Positions 61,144-64,000 of a stretch of 64,000 nucleotides of DNA are shown here, piece by piece (positions within the stretch are counted from its first letter, which is position 1; each line of letters begins with the position of its first letter). The DNA is from Platycnemis pennipes (taxonomy: Eukaryota; Arthropoda; Insecta; Odonata; Platycnemididae). Below the pieces are notes generated by a model that was given only the letters and a program-made list of their open reading frames with translations, searched no databases and was not told where the DNA came from. The stretch is taken from NCBI GenBank assembly GCA_933228895.1, contig OW121848.1, forward strand, positions 159,604,688 through 159,668,687, read 5' to 3'. A program made the translations under genes and the position numbers.

Positions 61144-64000
61144 TTACTATATTACACTTTTTTCATCTTGCTACTCCTATTTTTCGTTAGGCTTCATTTA
61201 AGTTTCTTATCACGTTCTTGTGTCTCATAAACAAAAATTTTGAAAGTGGTCCACTTCGGATTACAGTATAATATATAAAATATTAACTTTTTGAACCACA
61301 CAAACTTTCATTAAAATACTTTTAGTTTTACCGAATGCACACCTACTTAATCTGGGAGTAGCGCAAGAAGTTAGCCCGTATGAATTTGCCGAATGAAATA
61401 GCTGATCTAGATTCAAGAATCAACTGCGATATCTTTTTTAATATCTTTCAATATCTTGACGAAAAGAGCAATGCAGTTTACGGCATTTCTTTTGGACAAA
61501 CTTTTTAGCATTTTTGCATTGGCATAAATGAATATCCCACAGATATGAGACATTATGTTACATTGGTATTTGAATTTTATTCCAGGCTGGTTTATGTTAA
61601 ACTATCTCCAATATCAAGCTATGACGATTTCGAAAGCGTTCCATCTCTTCTCGTCATGTCCCAGGTCTGTTCGTATGCACAAAACCGTAAAGAAATAAAA
61701 AATATTCACAATTTGAACACCACTGAAGCATTCATTTAAATATGAAATACATCTATTCCTTTCTATGTTTTGCTGCCATTATTAAGCAATTATATGAATT
61801 AATACTTAACACATTTGTTGGTCAATGAGGGCTGTTCATTGAACCCATTTTTTCAGTCCTTTTTATCATACTACTGTTGCGCTTAACACCCGACAAAATT
61901 ACTGTAAGTACGTCGAGGGCCTAACGAAATCATTAAAAAAGAACTTATTGTGATACAACCGCTTTTTCAATAAAATTGTTATACATGGTAAAGCAGATTG
62001 TTTTTCGATGTGGACATTACATCAGATGAAAGAAAACGCCCTTCAAGGCACCCTCAAGATAAGGAATGAAGCAGGCATTTTGTGACATTTTTTGGCAGCA
62101 TCGCTATTGTCAAAAATACAGAAACATGGGGCAAGGAGTATTGATCAACATACAGGCTTATAGCAACTCCAGTATTTTTCACTGTTATACCTCAGGATAG
62201 ATTTTTTCTGATGCTGTGGCTGCTGTATTTTAGTGGCATTTCTGTGCAAACTAATGGTGGTAGACAAAAAAAAAGGTTAGTGGTAGCCTCCATGGGAAAC
62301 TCTTTTAGGGATGTATTTACTGTAAAAAAAAGATGAGACATATAGCAGATTTCTCGCATTCGAATGTATATCACAACTCAAATACTAGAATTGAAATTAT
62401 AGAATATTAAATATTATTCTGATAGTTTATTTGTAATGAATACATCAAGAGCTGTGTTTATAAGTGATAGCAGAAAGTGTTAATTATTAGAGATGGGACG
62501 AATATCCAAATACCTGGAATACGAGAATTGCAGCTATTAATGTATGAAATATAATCCTGCTAATTTATCTCTTTAAGTAAAAAGGAACAGCTCAATTTTC
62601 CTCTCTAATCGACTCAGAAATGAGGGAGCATGTCTTCTGATCCATTGGATGATATACGTTCTTGACCTTCTCAGAAGCCCAGGAAGTGAGTCATTCTCCT
62701 GATCCCCCTCTCCCTCATTAATAAGAAGCACAATGAGAAGTCAAAGGAACGGGGGCAGCAGCCAGCAGTTCAAGGCCACTTTACACTTTTTTAATTGGGA
62801 AAACAGACATTCTTTATAAATAACTTATTTAGTTCTCAATTTTATTATTCATTCACTTTATTATTTGAACAAAGAAATAATGCATTATTTCCAAACCCCA
62901 AAGTAACGGAGGGCTGAAAAGGCTCACCTCTCATTGTCAACAAAGCCCCGCAACAGTTGATCCTATCCTCCCCCCGTTGCGTAATAAATGGACGGCCCCT
63001 TGGAATATCTTGAAAGCCGATTATGTTCACTCTCCTTGGTTTATCTAAGTTCTGATTTTGTTCTAAGTAATGCATATTTGAAAACGATATCCATTGGTTA
63101 TACTTTCACTTTACCGATATCCGATGTCACCAGAATCCTCCCTCTTGTCCGATTTCAAGGCTTGTGTTCGTTACAATGTCCCTTTCGTCGTATCCACAGA
63201 TAAAGAGATGGTCGTATCTTAGCTTTGACATTGCCGTGACCGTCGTTGGCGTTGGCTACATTTTCGGTGTCATGAATTTGCGCTCTACTGGCTCTACTTA
63301 TTGGGTTTATTTAATTCCGCTTACATTGTAAATACTTCCATTCCAAAAGTCTTCTTTTCAGTGGCTCATAGACTGCGTTGTATGAAGCACCGCGGAAAAT
63401 CCTGTATCTTTTAACAAGATCGCATTAATGGTTACAATGTAGCAATCACGACTGTTACTATGTTTCGCGGGCTCCCGTTATAGCTGTTCTAAAATAACTT
63501 CTCGCCTAATGGAAAGGTGCAACTCCTTCCGCATTTCTGGCAGCTGTTTTTCACCATTCAGTTGGGTTTAAGAAGTGGTCAAGGGCCAGGGACCATCCGA
63601 GATTGTGGCGCCATTGAAAATTCTGCTGCCTTTCAGTTGTTTGGAAATCCTTTCCTCAGTAAATATCTACTTGCGTGTGTCACATCGGAGCTGTTGAATG
63701 CATCCGCTATGCTCAGGTATGCCTTCGCGCTTTGTTCGTGCAGATTAGTGGTTCTTAACTAGGCGTGTTCACACTCCTCTGGGTGCTGGAACCTTCAATT
63801 CATGGGCTGCGAGACTTGATGATAACAGTTATTTTTTTAATTCCTAATTGCAGTAACCCAGAAGTAAATGCAAATTTGTCGTAGTTTATAGAGTTTTTTC
63901 ACTACGCTGACGTGGCAGGTAAACTTAGTAAACTCCATTGAATTTTTTTGTGCGGAGAGTCCAATTTTCCTTCTCCGTAGTAAATAAAAATTCGATATTT
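61144..64000. other. Unassigned sequence at window end
   Basis: About 2.9 kb without a recognised exon, repeat family or RNA. If the TDRD12-like gene continues, this is intron. Confidence 0.45.

Overview
The window is nuclear DNA of an arthropod, most likely an insect with a large, repeat-rich genome. It has AT-rich introns of up to 13 kb with GT-AG junctions, two unrelated protein-coding genes, and a dense mixture of LINEs, SINEs, a Penelope-like element, piggyBac, hAT-like, pogo/Tigger-like and fold-back DNA elements. The species cannot be named from sequence alone. There is no prokaryotic operon, rRNA, CRISPR array or functional tRNA gene that I can support. All major spans below were read by eye; no database search was run.  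REGION 1 (1-20901, + strand): the 3' part of a multi-exon gene for a single-pass membrane protein. Four exons (1374-1695, 9161-9281, 17317-17585, 19102-20901) join in perfect phase and give 836 residues: a CUB domain, further CUB-like ectodomain, an LDL-receptor class A module, one transmembrane helix and a very acidic cytoplasmic tail. The exons are extremely GC-rich while the introns are AT-rich. The introns hold a tRNA-derived SINE (three copies), an ~0.8 kb TIR element with a perfect 8-bp target duplication, LINE relics, a 26-bp minisatellite that runs right up to a splice acceptor, and a 4.9 kb element with CCCAG termini that contains a second, related fold-back element.  REGION 2 (20902-30870): intergenic. 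Apart from a decayed endonuclease/reverse-transcriptase LINE on the + strand (about 26.65-29.41 kb) nothing is recognised.  REGION 3 (about 30872 to at least 56697, + strand): the 5' half of a TDRD12-type gene (Tudor-domain putative RNA helicase of the piRNA pathway, the family that includes insect Yb proteins). Five exons in perfect phase encode 313 residues with the first (extended) Tudor domain; a tiny upstream start exon is proposed. The helicase exons are not seen and presumably lie beyond the window. Its first two large introns (11.2 and 13.0 kb) are crowded with transposons: a ~10.5 kb element with long inverted repeats, nested with a dead piggyBac and a hAT-like MITE; a Jockey/CR1-like LINE; a MITE; an RTE-like LINE relic broken by a Penelope-like element carrying a hammerhead-ribozyme-like motif; and an apparently intact 2958-bp piggyBac with a complete 569-residue transposase and TTAA on both sides.  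REGION 4 (56698-64000): TDRD12 intron or flank with two pogo/Tigger-like non-autonomous elements and a LINE 3' end; no exon recognised.  The most noteworthy points are the minisatellite-made splice acceptor, the intact piggyBac, the hammerhead-like hairpins at the ends of Penelope-like repeats, the long-TIR element with an unassigned transposase, and the nested CCCAG-ended elements.
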